A DNA stretch of 37,236 bases. Origin: a virus. A program made the position numbers and the translations under genes. The stretch covers positions 1-37,236 of IMG/VR virus record IMGVR_UViG_3300047321_000164. One strand, written 5' to 3'. Shown one piece after another: positions 1 through 8,138 of the stretch; positions within the stretch are counted from its first letter, which is position 1, and every line of letters starts with the position of its first letter. Under the pieces are notes generated by a model. The model had not been told where the DNA came from. It did no database searches and saw only the letters and a list, made by a program, of their open reading frames with translations.

Positions 1-97
1 GGCGGTCATCTTTCTCATAGGCGGTAACTGGGTCGTTTCCATTATTTTTGCGGCACCGGTCGCGATATGGCTAGCCAGCATTGTCATTCGCGATTAG
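1..97 (+). CDS. C-terminal part of a small membrane protein (5' end outside window)
   Basis: An open frame entering at base 2 and stopping at 95-97 encodes about 31 residues with two hydrophobic stretches (around AVIFLIGG and IIFAAPVAIWLASIVI), ending in a short polar tail. This is the composition of a small inner-membrane protein. If the genome is circular it would be the 3' part of the gene that begins at 37086, but a direct end-to-end join does not keep that frame, so the two pieces may be separate or some bases may be missing at the junction. No family recognised. Confidence 0.45.
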   Translation, partial: AVIFLIGGNWVVSIIFAAPVAIWLASIVIRD

Positions 98-110
98 CAA
101 CCACGATTCG

Positions 111-138
111 TTGACATTCCTAAACTTGTGGCTAGAAT
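111..138 (+). promoter_or_regulatory. strong sigma70-type promoter, TTGACA-16-TAGAAT
   Basis: A consensus -35 (TTGACA, 111-116) is followed after 16 bp by TAGAAT (133-138). The -10 lies within a perfect 16-bp palindrome, GGCTAGAATTCTAGCC (130-145), that could be an operator. A shorter related palindrome, GGCTAGCC, lies at 69-76. The start would be near 145, only about 25 bp before the terminator at 168-205. Confidence 0.55.
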
Positions 139-167
139 TCTAGCCAGCAAGTAGCCTATCGTCACAG

Positions 168-205
168 ACGGCCCATCCCTTCGGGGGTGGGCCGTTTTTG
201 TTTTT
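168..205 (+). terminator. rho-independent terminator with C(UUCG)G tetraloop
   Basis: An 11-bp stem (169-179 with 184-194, one G-U pair) is capped by TTCG in the extra-stable C(UUCG)G context and followed by a T-rich tract (195-205). It ends transcripts from the membrane-protein gene and also lies just downstream of the promoter at 111-138. The ribosome binding site of the next gene begins immediately after the T-tract. Confidence 0.85.
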
Positions 206-215
206 GGAGAGCGGA

Positions 216-1220
216 ATGTCAACCAGCGGCGGTGGCGGCGGAAGCACGACCACAACTCAGGAACTGCCCGGCTGGGCGCAGCCGTATGCCCTCCAGCTGC
301 TCCAGCGTGGCGCTGATCTGTCGAACACGACCACGCCGCAGTACACCGGCCAGACCGTTGCAGATATGAACGGCACGCAGACCGGTGCAATTTCCGGATT
401 GACGGGCGCGGCAGGCAATCAGGCGAACACCTCGAGCGCGGCGCAGAGCTATTACAACTCACTGCTTGGGAATGCGAACGGATATTCCATCACAAATCCG
501 TACACCGGGAATGTAAGCGCGTCGTCAGCGGCCGACTCTTATGCCGATCCGTCGAACAATCCATACCTCGCGCAAACGGTCGCGGCTTCAAACCAGCAGA
601 TCACTGACGCCTATCAGAACGGCACCGCCGCGAATACCCTCGCGCAGTTCCGCAATGCTGGTGCATTCGGCGGCAGTGCACAGCAGCAGGCGACGACGGC
701 GAATGAAAACAGCCTCGCGAATACGCTGTCGAACAACACTGCGAACATGTACAACTCAGCCTACAACACGGCCGCTGGCGTCGCGTCGCAGAACGCCGCG
801 CAGCAAAACGCCGTGAATCTGGCGAACCAGTCTATCGGGACTAGTGCGAATCAGGACTACAACACGCAGGCGAGCTCAAACTACAACAACCAGCAGAGCA
901 ATATTGCCAACGCGCTGAACGGATCCACTGCGGCCAACACCGCGGCGTCGAGCCTCTATGGCAACCAGCTGACCGGCGGCACGGCTGCGCAGAGCAACAA
1001 CCAGGATCAGCTCAATGCGCTGTATCAGCAGTGGTACAACCAGGTGAACCAGCCCTACTCGAACCTTTCGACTCTTTCGAGCGCTCTTTCGGGCGCGCTC
1101 GGCAGCGGCGCCGGCATCACCACTCAGACGTCCACCGCTGGCAGCGGCAATTCGCTCGCCACGCTGCTTGGGCTCGGTCAAACCGGGCTGGGTGTCGCCA
1201 GTCTTCTCAAGGGGTCGTGA
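216..1220 (+). CDS. low-complexity virion/ejection protein (334 aa)
   Basis: The start ATG is chosen because GGAGA (206-210) lies 5 bases upstream. After a Gly/Thr-rich N-terminus with the order QELPGWAQPYALQLLQ (typical of podovirus internal proteins), the chain is dominated by Asn, Gln, Ala, Ser and Thr, and ends in a small hydrophobic segment. There are no Cys residues and no enzymatic motif. Place and composition, first in a run of four overlapping genes that ends in a transglycosylase-bearing protein, suggest an internal or ejection protein carried in the head. The stop overlaps the next start (ATGA). Role is inferred from context; it could be a structural tail component. Confidence 0.75.
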   Translation: MSTSGGGGGSTTTTQELPGWAQPYALQLLQRGADLSNTTTPQYTGQTVADMNGTQTGAISGLTGAAGNQANTSSAAQSYYNSLLGNANGYSITNPYTGNVSASSAADSYADPSNNPYLAQTVAASNQQITDAYQNGTAANTLAQFRNAGAFGGSAQQQATTANENSLANTLSNNTANMYNSAYNTAAGVASQNAAQQNAVNLANQSIGTSANQDYNTQASSNYNNQQSNIANALNGSTAANTAASSLYGNQLTGGTAAQSNNQDQLNALYQQWYNQVNQPYSNLSTLSSALSGALGSGAGITTQTSTAGSGNSLATLLGLGQTGLGVASLLKGS

Positions 1221-1672
1221 TGAGCTCAAGTGGCGACGCAAGCAGCATGGCCGATCTCGGCAGCGCGTTTTCCAGCGGTAGCTCGGGAGTGGGTTCGAAC
1301 AGCTTCGGATTCACGATGCCCAGCGATTTCAGCAGCGGCACCGGAGACTCGTTTGCCGGGCTCTCGGGCGTCGGTTCCGGCATGTCTCTTCCGACTCAGG
1401 ATGCCGGGTCGAACAGCTATGGATTCGCGAGCGGGTCGGGTGGGCTGCCGAGTCTACAGGGCATGCAAAGCGCCCTTGGCTCGGCAAGCAAAGCACTCGG
1501 AACACCGACTTCCTCAACGAGTGGCGGCGCGCGCGGCGCCGGCGGTGGTGTGCGGCTGCAAGCGCAGAACTTTCAGGTCCCAATCATGGATTACGTGGCT
1601 GCCGGCGGAAGCGCGGGGGGAAATTCACTTCTTCAACTGCTGCAAAAGCTTAAGCCGGGGAGCACGTCGTGA
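1220..1672 (+). CDS. Ser/Gly-rich virion-associated protein (150 aa)
   Basis: Starts by ATGA overlap with the previous stop. The protein carries an internal near-repeat (NSFGFTMPS near residue 32 and NSYGFASGS near residue 70, both preceded by Gly/Ser runs). The C-terminus is more ordered, with VQLQ-like and LLQLLQKLKPG segments that could be a short amphipathic helix. No domain recognised. Tight coupling with neighbours on both sides implies co-translation with the ejection-protein set. A structural role is inferred from context only. Confidence 0.65.
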   Translation: MSSSGDASSMADLGSAFSSGSSGVGSNSFGFTMPSDFSSGTGDSFAGLSGVGSGMSLPTQDAGSNSYGFASGSGGLPSLQGMQSALGSASKALGTPTSSTSGGARGAGGGVRLQAQNFQVPIMDYVAAGGSAGGNSLLQLLQKLKPGSTS

Positions 1673-1986
1673 GCGCGAGCCATAACGCAAACGGTACGCC
1701 GACGACCGGCACGCAAGTCGGCAGCCAACTCAATAGTGCCGGCGGCATCGGTGCGTCGGTCGGCGGATCGTCTGGGCCGTGGGGCATGCTTGGCAATGTG
1801 ACCGGCGGCCTGCTGCAGGGCACAGTTAATCAGAACCACAGCGGCAATAGTGCCGGCAATATCGGCGGCGCCGCGCTCAAGGGCGCGGGGACAGGTGCAG
1901 CCATCGGCTCGATTGTGCCTGGTATCGGCACAGCCATCGGGGCGGTGGGCGGCGGCATCATCGGTGCGCTCAGCACCCTGTTCTAA
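1669..1986 (+). CDS. glycine-zipper protein, probable membrane-active virion protein (105 aa)
   Basis: A GTG start overlaps the previous stop (GTGA). The first half is Gly/Ser/Asn-rich. The last 35 residues form a glycine zipper (GAAIGSIVPGIGTAIGAVGG followed by GIIGALSTLF) able to insert into a membrane as packed helices. Such segments occur in podovirus ejection proteins that form a channel across the cell envelope. Function inferred from the zipper and its place between ejection-type genes. A holin-like role is less likely because the lysis cassette lies further on. Confidence 0.6.
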   Translation: MSASHNANGTPTTGTQVGSQLNSAGGIGASVGGSSGPWGMLGNVTGGLLQGTVNQNHSGNSAGNIGGAALKGAGTGAAIGSIVPGIGTAIGAVGGGIIGALSTLF

Positions 1987-1995
1987 GGATCGGAC

Positions 1996-3576
1996 ATGGC
2001 CCTCATCGATCAACTCATCGCTCAGTACGGCAACGGTGCGAGCAATCCCTACGCGACGGCGCAACCTGTCATGCCGGCAAGCGGCTCAACGCCTGTTCCG
2101 GCGGTGCCAGTTAGCACGTTGATTGACTTGCTTGGTCGCTCAGCAAGCAACCCATACGCGGGACTCGGATCCGTGCCGGCTCAACAGTCGGCGAGCGCGG
2201 GCGCGCCGATGGGTTTCGGGGGTGGTGGCACGCTGCAAACTGCTCAGCAGCCTGCGGCGGTCACGCCAGCGGCGGTGCCAATGGTCGCGAAGCCTGCTAA
2301 TGCGCCCATGGCGGCGCAGGCGGCTAGCAACCAGTTGCCGATTCAGATTACGCAGGCCCAAGGCGCGCCGGACGTGACGGTCGACGATCAGGGCAACGCT
2401 TCAGATGCGTGGCAGCCGAACCCGAACGGCGGCGGGATTCTGAGCGCGCTTGCGCCGGCCGCAGCCGACGCAGCAACGTCGCCGGAAAAGTCGAAGACGC
2501 TGCTCGGCGCACTCGGCGCTTCCATTTCCGGCATTGCTGACAAGATCACGAATCTGAGCCCGAACGCGAGCCAGGCACTCATCGCGTCAGGCCTCACGAT
2601 GCTCGCCGGCAATGATGGCACTCGAAATCTAGGACAACTCGTCGGATTGGGCGGAATCTCGGGCATCAATTCGTATAACGCCAATCGCGAGCAGCAGACG
2701 CAGAACGCACTGGCGGCCCAGAAACTGCAGCAGACCGCGCAGCAGCAGGGATTCGATAACGCGCTCTCAGCCCGCAAGCAAATGTGGGAGGAAGGAAAGC
2801 CTGTCAGCGTCGGGCAAGATCAATCTCTGGTCGACCCGCGCACGGGCCGCCCGATCGTGCAGGCTCAACCTGGCGTTGCGCGTACAGCCGAAGTGCAGGG
2901 ACCGGACGGCAACACATATACCGTCCAACTCGATCGCACCGGCAACATCGTGGGGCAACCGCTGCTCAAGTCGAACCCGAACGTCGGGCCGCTCGGCGAT
3001 CCGCAACAAAAGACGGTGAACGATGCGCAGACGGCCGCCGCGAGCGCCCGGCAGACCTATCAGAACACGGCGTACCTCGCTAATCAGCTTGCAAGCGCTC
3101 CAGACTTCTCGAGCGGCTTTGGCGCGTCGGTGAACGACACGCTGACGAAGCTGACCGGCAACAAGGACGCTGGCCAGCAATTGCGCGGCCAGCTTGCGCA
3201 GTTTGCCAATAGCGCGATCCTCGGTGAACTGCCGGCCGGTTCCGCGTCTGACAAGGACATTCAGCTGGTGCGTAGCGGCGTACCGAGTGACACCGCGTCG
3301 AAGGATACGTGGCAAGCGTATCTCTCGGCGGTGGGCCGCGTGCAGCAGGTCAGTGCGCTGTATCAAAACGCCAAGTCCGACTACGTGACCGCGAACCGCG
3401 GCGATCTGGGCCCGCTCAAGCGCGACGCGACCATCAACGGCGTTCAGTTTCCGGCGGGCACGACGTTCGCCGACGCGCTGACGGGGCGCGCACCGCAGCA
3501 ACAGCAGAGCAACGCCGGTGCTGTGCCGTACAGCGCTGCACTCGCAGAGGCTCGTCGACGGGGGCTGATCAAGTAA
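1996..3576 (+). CDS. large virion/ejection protein (526 aa)
   Basis: The ATG follows an AAGGAT site (1985-1990). The first 130 residues are Ala/Pro/Gln-rich, with a repeated SNPYA motif (near residues 15 and 51). Residues 150-260 are helical and hydrophobic (GALGASISGIADKITN...), then a Gln-rich coil, a domain with an EVQGPDGNTYTVQLD segment, and a helical C-terminal half ending in SAALAEARRRGLIK. That C-terminal pattern recurs in ejection proteins of betaproteobacterial podoviruses. The stop TAA overlaps the next ATG (TAATG). No catalytic motif seen. Confidence 0.7.
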   Translation: MALIDQLIAQYGNGASNPYATAQPVMPASGSTPVPAVPVSTLIDLLGRSASNPYAGLGSVPAQQSASAGAPMGFGGGGTLQTAQQPAAVTPAAVPMVAKPANAPMAAQAASNQLPIQITQAQGAPDVTVDDQGNASDAWQPNPNGGGILSALAPAAADAATSPEKSKTLLGALGASISGIADKITNLSPNASQALIASGLTMLAGNDGTRNLGQLVGLGGISGINSYNANREQQTQNALAAQKLQQTAQQQGFDNALSARKQMWEEGKPVSVGQDQSLVDPRTGRPIVQAQPGVARTAEVQGPDGNTYTVQLDRTGNIVGQPLLKSNPNVGPLGDPQQKTVNDAQTAAASARQTYQNTAYLANQLASAPDFSSGFGASVNDTLTKLTGNKDAGQQLRGQLAQFANSAILGELPAGSASDKDIQLVRSGVPSDTASKDTWQAYLSAVGRVQQVSALYQNAKSDYVTANRGDLGPLKRDATINGVQFPAGTTFADALTGRAPQQQQSNAGAVPYSAALAEARRRGLIK

Positions 3577-6422
3577 TGGATCTCACAAACCTTTCCGACG
3601 CGCAGCTGGTCGACATCTTGAACGCGGGGCCCAACACGGCACCGGGTGCCGGTTTGCAGGCAGAAACTTCGGCCATTCACCGGAATGAGTCGAGCGGCGC
3701 ATCGGACGCGCGCGCCGACATCGTCAACCCCGCATCGGGTGCGCGCGGCAGCATGCAAATCACGCCGACTGGTGCCGGCAGCTCGGATCCCGGTTTCGGC
3801 GTCAAACCGTCGAACGGAACGCCTCAGGATGATGCGCGTACCGGCCGCGATTACTACGCCGCGATGCGTCAGAAGTATGGCGCACCCGATCTTGCGGCGA
3901 TTGCTTACAACTGGGGGCCGGGCAACACCGACAAGTGGCTGGCCGCCGGCGCTGATCTCTCGAAGCTGCCCGACGAGACGTTGAAATACGCGTTGAAGTT
4001 CAAGCAGCAGCTCGGAGACACTGGATCGCAAAGCGTGCCTGGCGTCACTGACAACCCGATTTTGCCGCCGCAACAAGGCAACGATTCGAATTTTCTAGTC
4101 AAGCTGGGTGCGGGTGCCGGGCAAGGTCTCGGCACCGCGGCGGCTGGCGTCGAGGCGCTGGTGGGCAGGGGCGTGTCTGCGCTTGGCGCAACCGACGCGG
4201 GTAATGCGATCACGGGTGATGCGCGAACTGCTGCTGCTCGCTTTGCACAGCAGGCAGCGGACGTCGGCGCCGGGCCGGATAGTGGATGGGGCACCGCTGG
4301 CCGGATCATCGGCGGCACGGCGCCGATGCTGTTCGCTGGTCCTGAGTTGCTCCCGCAACTCGCAACCGGCGCGGCGTTCGGTGCGACACAAGGCGCGCTC
4401 AACGATACGGGCGTCCTTCCCGGCGCCGTCGAGGGGGCGGGTCTTGGCGCGCTCGGATATGGGGTAGGAAAGGGTATCAGTGCAGCGACGGCTGCCGCGA
4501 CACCCGCTGTAGCGCGCGCATGGAACACGCTGCGCGGTGGCGAGAATGCGGCGGCCGCAGGCATCGGCAAGAGTCTCGGCGGGGATCTTGACAGCACGAT
4601 CGCGGCGCTGCGATCCAATTCTGACGAGTTGATCCCGGGCAGCTTGCCGACGGCGGCCGAAGCGGGGCAAAACACGCAGTTGGTCGGCATCCAACGCCGC
4701 CTGCAGAACACCGAGCAGGGGCAGATTGCGTTCACTGATCGGCAAAACGCAAACAACGCCGCCCGGTGGCAAGCGGCGAATGGAGCGGTCGGCCCGGATC
4801 TCGCGAATGAGGCGGAAGCATTCACCCAACAGCAGGCCGCTCGCATTGCCGCCGGCCAGGGTGAATTGCCGCCGCTGACACAGGCTCAAGCTGACGTCAT
4901 GCAGACGCCGGCCTACGCGCAGGCGATGAAGAATGCAGCAGGGGTTGCGGAGAACCGCGGGAGCGCGGCGTTCGAAAATCAGCAAACTCCGCTTCTGCAA
5001 TCACTCCGCGAGGGGATCGACAACGTTGCCGGAACGCGGGACACGATCGATTCGCTGAAGGCGGCGCGCGGCCAGACAGCTGACGACATGTTCGCCGCCG
5101 CAGACGTATCGGTTCCGACGAACTGGCCGGAATTCACGTCCTTGAATTCGAAGCCTGCATTTCAGGACGCCATGCGCATCGCGCAGACCATGTCGGATAA
5201 CCTCGGCGAGGGTCCGATTGTTCGCACCGAGGCTGACGGCGGTGGCCAATGGGTCTCGGGTCATGGCTTGCTGTATGCAAAGGGCGTGCTCGACGACCAG
5301 ATCAACCGCGCGTTGCAGCAGGAGCAGAACACGCAGGCCCGCGCGCTGATCAACGTGAAGAATCAGCTTGTCGGCTTGATGGATCGGGCGAGCCCCGACT
5401 ATGCGCCGGCTCGCGCGCAGTTCCAGGCAGACTCTGCGCCGATCGACGCGCAGCAGGCATTGCAAACCCGCCTGAATGGAACCGTGGACCCGCTCACCGG
5501 TTCCGTCAGCCCGAACAAGCTACGGCAGACGATCAACAGCGTGGTCGGCGAGCAGATGAAGCCCGGCATTCGCGCGGCCGATCAGGTCACGCCGCAGATG
5601 ATCGATCAGTTGCGCGCGCTCGGCCAGCAGGCGCAGCGCACGCCAACGAACATGGTCGGCCTCGAAGGAGAGGGGCAGGAATATCTTCGGCAGGCGCTGC
5701 AGGACCGCGTGCGGGCGAGCGCTGATTCGCTGATGAAGCGCGAAGCCAATCAGGCATCCGACAACTTCAATCAGTACCTTCGCCAGAACTCGCCGAGCTA
5801 CGACGAATACATGACGCAGGCTGCAAGCACTGGGTCCGATATTCAGTCGCGCCAGCAATTGCAGCAGGCGTTGCAGAAGCTCGGCCTCGGCGCGCACAAC
5901 ACGGCCGGCGATCCGATCATCACGCTCAACGGCGCCAAGAGTCTGCTTGCCGGACAGCAGCCATTGACCGGCGGCGCGCGTGCGTACGCTGACACGCTGA
6001 TCAGCGATCTGACGCGCGCATCAGCAGCTAACAACCCGCTCGGCGCGGCCGGTAGCCAGACCTTTGCGAACGCGCAGCTCGGCGGCGGCCTGCTCGGTCG
6101 ATTCATCAATGGCGGCGCGCGGCAGACCGCGGTTGGTGGCGCGATCGCCGGCGGCGCGCACGGATGGGCGATCGGTCAGGCCGTGCAGTCAGCCGTAGCG
6201 CGTGTCTCGGCAAAGACAGAGAAAGCGGCGATCGATCTGCTGCTGAATCCGAAGAAGCTGGCGAGGGCGCTCGAGGATTTCAAGGGGCAACCTCAAGCGA
6301 AGCAGGTCTTCGTCGACGCACTCAAGCAAAAGGCATCCGGAGCAGGCCGCGCCGGCGTGCGCGCTGTTCAGGCATACGAAGCGAGCCGCACACAGAGAAA
6401 ACAGAGCAACCGGGGCATGTGA
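3576..6422 (+). CDS. internal virion protein with lytic transglycosylase (SLT) domain (948 aa)
   Basis: The start is the ATG overlapping the upstream stop. Residues about 30-125 form an SLT-type lytic transglycosylase: probable catalytic Glu38 in HRNESSG, the GSMQI motif at 58-62 and AYNWGPGN at 110-117. Family members cut the glycan strand of peptidoglycan, here presumably to let DNA cross the wall during entry. Residues 165-330 are Gly/Ala-rich and membrane-prone. The remaining 600 residues are helical and Gln/Ala-rich, ending in a basic tail, as in T7 gp16-like and P22-like ejection proteins. The dispersed palindrome lies at codons 21-26. The domain call is confident; the ejection role is inferred. 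Confidence 0.88.
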   Translation: MDLTNLSDAQLVDILNAGPNTAPGAGLQAETSAIHRNESSGASDARADIVNPASGARGSMQITPTGAGSSDPGFGVKPSNGTPQDDARTGRDYYAAMRQKYGAPDLAAIAYNWGPGNTDKWLAAGADLSKLPDETLKYALKFKQQLGDTGSQSVPGVTDNPILPPQQGNDSNFLVKLGAGAGQGLGTAAAGVEALVGRGVSALGATDAGNAITGDARTAAARFAQQAADVGAGPDSGWGTAGRIIGGTAPMLFAGPELLPQLATGAAFGATQGALNDTGVLPGAVEGAGLGALGYGVGKGISAATAAATPAVARAWNTLRGGENAAAAGIGKSLGGDLDSTIAALRSNSDELIPGSLPTAAEAGQNTQLVGIQRRLQNTEQGQIAFTDRQNANNAARWQAANGAVGPDLANEAEAFTQQQAARIAAGQGELPPLTQAQADVMQTPAYAQAMKNAAGVAENRGSAAFENQQTPLLQSLREGIDNVAGTRDTIDSLKAARGQTADDMFAAADVSVPTNWPEFTSLNSKPAFQDAMRIAQTMSDNLGEGPIVRTEADGGGQWVSGHGLLYAKGVLDDQINRALQQEQNTQARALINVKNQLVGLMDRASPDYAPARAQFQADSAPIDAQQALQTRLNGTVDPLTGSVSPNKLRQTINSVVGEQMKPGIRAADQVTPQMIDQLRALGQQAQRTPTNMVGLEGEGQEYLRQALQDRVRASADSLMKREANQASDNFNQYLRQNSPSYDEYMTQAASTGSDIQSRQQLQQALQKLGLGAHNTAGDPIITLNGAKSLLAGQQPLTGGARAYADTLISDLTRASAANNPLGAAGSQTFANAQLGGGLLGRFINGGARQTAVGGAIAGGAHGWAIGQAVQSAVARVSAKTEKAAIDLLLNPKKLARALEDFKGQPQAKQVFVDALKQKASGAGRAGVRAVQAYEASRTQRKQSNRGM
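3637..3651. repeat. dispersed palindrome copy 1 (CGGCACC-G-GGTGCCG)
   Basis: A 15-bp palindrome with 7-bp arms inside the transglycosylase gene. Four further copies occur at 22723, 25833, 28460 and 36354, all within genes. A weaker form with 5-bp arms (GGCAC-GCC-GTGCC) is at 35544-35556. Confidence 0.6.
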
Positions 6423-6437
6423 TTGGACAACGGACAA

Positions 6438-6920
6438 ATGAACGATGCCGAAGTGAAGGTGCTCGTCGAGCGCATGAACAACTACCTCGATGGGCAAAAG
6501 CGTATCGAAGGGCAGCTTGCAATGCTCGTTCAGATGCAGCTATCCCTCGCTTCTGTTCAAGAGCAGATCAAAGGGCTGGACAACGGCCAACGGCGCCTAT
6601 TCGAAAAATCCGACGAGGTTGACGACGCGATCCAGAAATTGCGCGACAAGGAAATCCAACCGCTTCGCGACGACATGGTTGGTAATCGCCGCGCGCTTCG
6701 GGTCCTAGGGGGTGTCGGCGCAATGGTCGTCGCGGCGGCCGGCGGCTTGTATTCGCAGTGGAAGCCTTGGCAGGCCGATTTCGATGCCGCCAGGCAACGG
6801 CGGGACGAGCAGTTGGCGAAATACCAGTTCGACGTCGGGAATGAACTGCGCAAAGACGACAACCGCCTGACGGTGCTGGAGTTCCGGGCGAACAACGTAG
6901 ACAGCAAGGGGAGCAAGTGA
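6438..6920 (+). CDS. coiled-coil protein with one membrane segment, lysis region (160 aa)
   Basis: Residues 1-80 form a charged coiled coil (heptads such as VKVLVERMNNYLDGQKRIEG). One membrane segment follows near residues 95-112 (VLGGVGAMVVAAAGG), then a charged tail ending near LTVLEFRANN. The gene is directly upstream of the endolysin and overlaps it (TGATG). Size and topology fit a lysis accessory or antiholin-like protein, or a DUF1640-type coiled-coil membrane protein. No spanin signature (no lipobox or Pro-rich tail) is visible. An in-frame TTG at 6423, right after the upstream stop, is an alternative start, since neither has a strong ribosome site. Confidence 0.65.
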   Translation: MNDAEVKVLVERMNNYLDGQKRIEGQLAMLVQMQLSLASVQEQIKGLDNGQRRLFEKSDEVDDAIQKLRDKEIQPLRDDMVGNRRALRVLGGVGAMVVAAAGGLYSQWKPWQADFDAARQRRDEQLAKYQFDVGNELRKDDNRLTVLEFRANNVDSKGSK

Positions 6921-7435
6921 TGTCGAGCTTCGATGATGCGTTTGCCGCGCTGATAGGCAACGAGGGCAGCTTCACGGCCGACCCGAAGGATCGCGGTAAC
7001 TGGACGAGCGGTCAGGTTGGTGTCGGCAAGTTGAACGGCACGAAATATGGGATCAGCGCCATGTCGTACCCGACGCTCGACATCAAAAATCTGACGCTCG
7101 ATCAGGCCAAGCAGATCTACCGCGCCGACTACTGGACGAAGTTTGGCGGTGATCTGCTCGACTCGGCGCTCGCGTTTCAGGTGTTCGACGGTGCAGTCAA
7201 TAGTGGAGTCGGCCCGGCTATCAAGTGGCTCCAATCGGCGGCCGGCGTGAAGGCTGACGGAGTGCTCGGGCCGATGACCGCCGCCGCGATCGCCGCGCAC
7301 GAGCCCAAGGCGCTGATCGCCGCCTTCAATGGCTACCGTCTGCAATTCATGACGCAAGCCGCCGCGTGGCCGACCTACTCGAAAGGCTGGGCGCTGCGTA
7401 TCGCAGGCAATCTGATCAAGGGAGCAACAGCATGA
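6920..7435 (+). CDS. endolysin, GH108-type N-acetylmuramidase with C-terminal PG-binding domain (171 aa)
   Basis: The ATG overlaps the upstream stop and is served by GGGGAG (6908-6913). The N-terminus carries the family signature: Glu in GNEGSFTADPKDRGNWTSG is the expected catalytic acid, followed by the GTKYGIS segment and YRADYW. The C-terminal part (VFDGAVNSGVGPAIKWLQ, then GVLGPMTAAAI) matches the short PG-binding half of this family. The enzyme cuts the MurNAc-GlcNAc bond. No signal peptide or SAR segment is present, so release depends on a holin. Length is typical of the family. Confidence 0.92.
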   Translation: MSSFDDAFAALIGNEGSFTADPKDRGNWTSGQVGVGKLNGTKYGISAMSYPTLDIKNLTLDQAKQIYRADYWTKFGGDLLDSALAFQVFDGAVNSGVGPAIKWLQSAAGVKADGVLGPMTAAAIAAHEPKALIAAFNGYRLQFMTQAAAWPTYSKGWALRIAGNLIKGATA

Positions 7436-8136
7436 AGTGGTCCGACCTCGCACCCATCATCGCCAAGGCGGCGCCGCTGCTCGGCTCGGCGCTCGGCCCG
7501 ATCGGCACGATTGCCGGCGGCGCGGTGGGTGCCATCATTTCGTCGGTGACCGGCACGCCGGCCGATGATCCAGACGCGGCCGCTGCCGCCATCGCCGCGG
7601 ATCCGGCGCTGCTCGAGAAGCTGCGCGAAGCGGAGTTGGCGAATCAGGCCACGCTCGCGCAGGTGGCCCTTCAGCAGAAACAGGCCGAGCTGGCCGCTCA
7701 GACTGCCGCCGACGCCCAGCGCACCGCGCAGTATGCGGCCGAAGCGGCGGACCGCGACAGCGCGCGAAAACTCGCCACGCAGCAGCCGAACGACTTCATG
7801 CGGCCGCTGCTCGCGCTAGTGCTGATGACGATGACCGCATACATCGTTTGGGCCGTGATGGGCGGCCACGCGGACAGCGTCATCAAGGACACGACCGCGG
7901 CGCTCACCGTCGGCACGCTGATCGGCTACGTGCTCAGCGAGAACAAGCAGGTTCTCGGCTTTTACTTCGGCATGACACAGGACGGCGCGCGTACGAATCA
8001 GGTCGTGCGGGACTTCGCAGTAACACCGGGAGCCGTCACTTCGGCGCCGCAGACGACCGCCACTGTGCAAACGAGCGGAGCTGAGCCGGCTGTCGTAGTT
8101 CAGGGCGGCGCGAATGACATTTTCAAGGGACACTAA
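7432..8136 (+). CDS. holin of the 3-TM (GTA_holin_3TM) type (234 aa)
   Basis: Starts by ATGA overlap with the endolysin stop. A hydrophobic Gly/Ala segment (residues 15-42) is followed by an Ala/Gln/Glu coiled coil, then the family core: DRDSARKLA, DFMRPLLALVLM, TAYIVWAVMGG and TVGTLIGYVLSENKQVLGFYFG, giving two further membrane segments. A 40-residue Thr/Ala-rich tail follows. The family is associated with release of gene transfer agents and phages by permeabilising the inner membrane for the endolysin. The coiled coil is longer than in minimal holins. Confidence 0.82.
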   Translation: MKWSDLAPIIAKAAPLLGSALGPIGTIAGGAVGAIISSVTGTPADDPDAAAAAIAADPALLEKLREAELANQATLAQVALQQKQAELAAQTAADAQRTAQYAAEAADRDSARKLATQQPNDFMRPLLALVLMTMTAYIVWAVMGGHADSVIKDTTAALTVGTLIGYVLSENKQVLGFYFGMTQDGARTNQVVRDFAVTPGAVTSAPQTTATVQTSGAEPAVVVQGGANDIFKGH

Positions 8137-8138
8137 AC

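Noticed and set aside
876-1241. Arg-rich opposite-strand frames over the structural genes (and many similar ones elsewhere)
   Set aside because: They are shadows of GC-rich coding sequence, without ribosome sites or domains.
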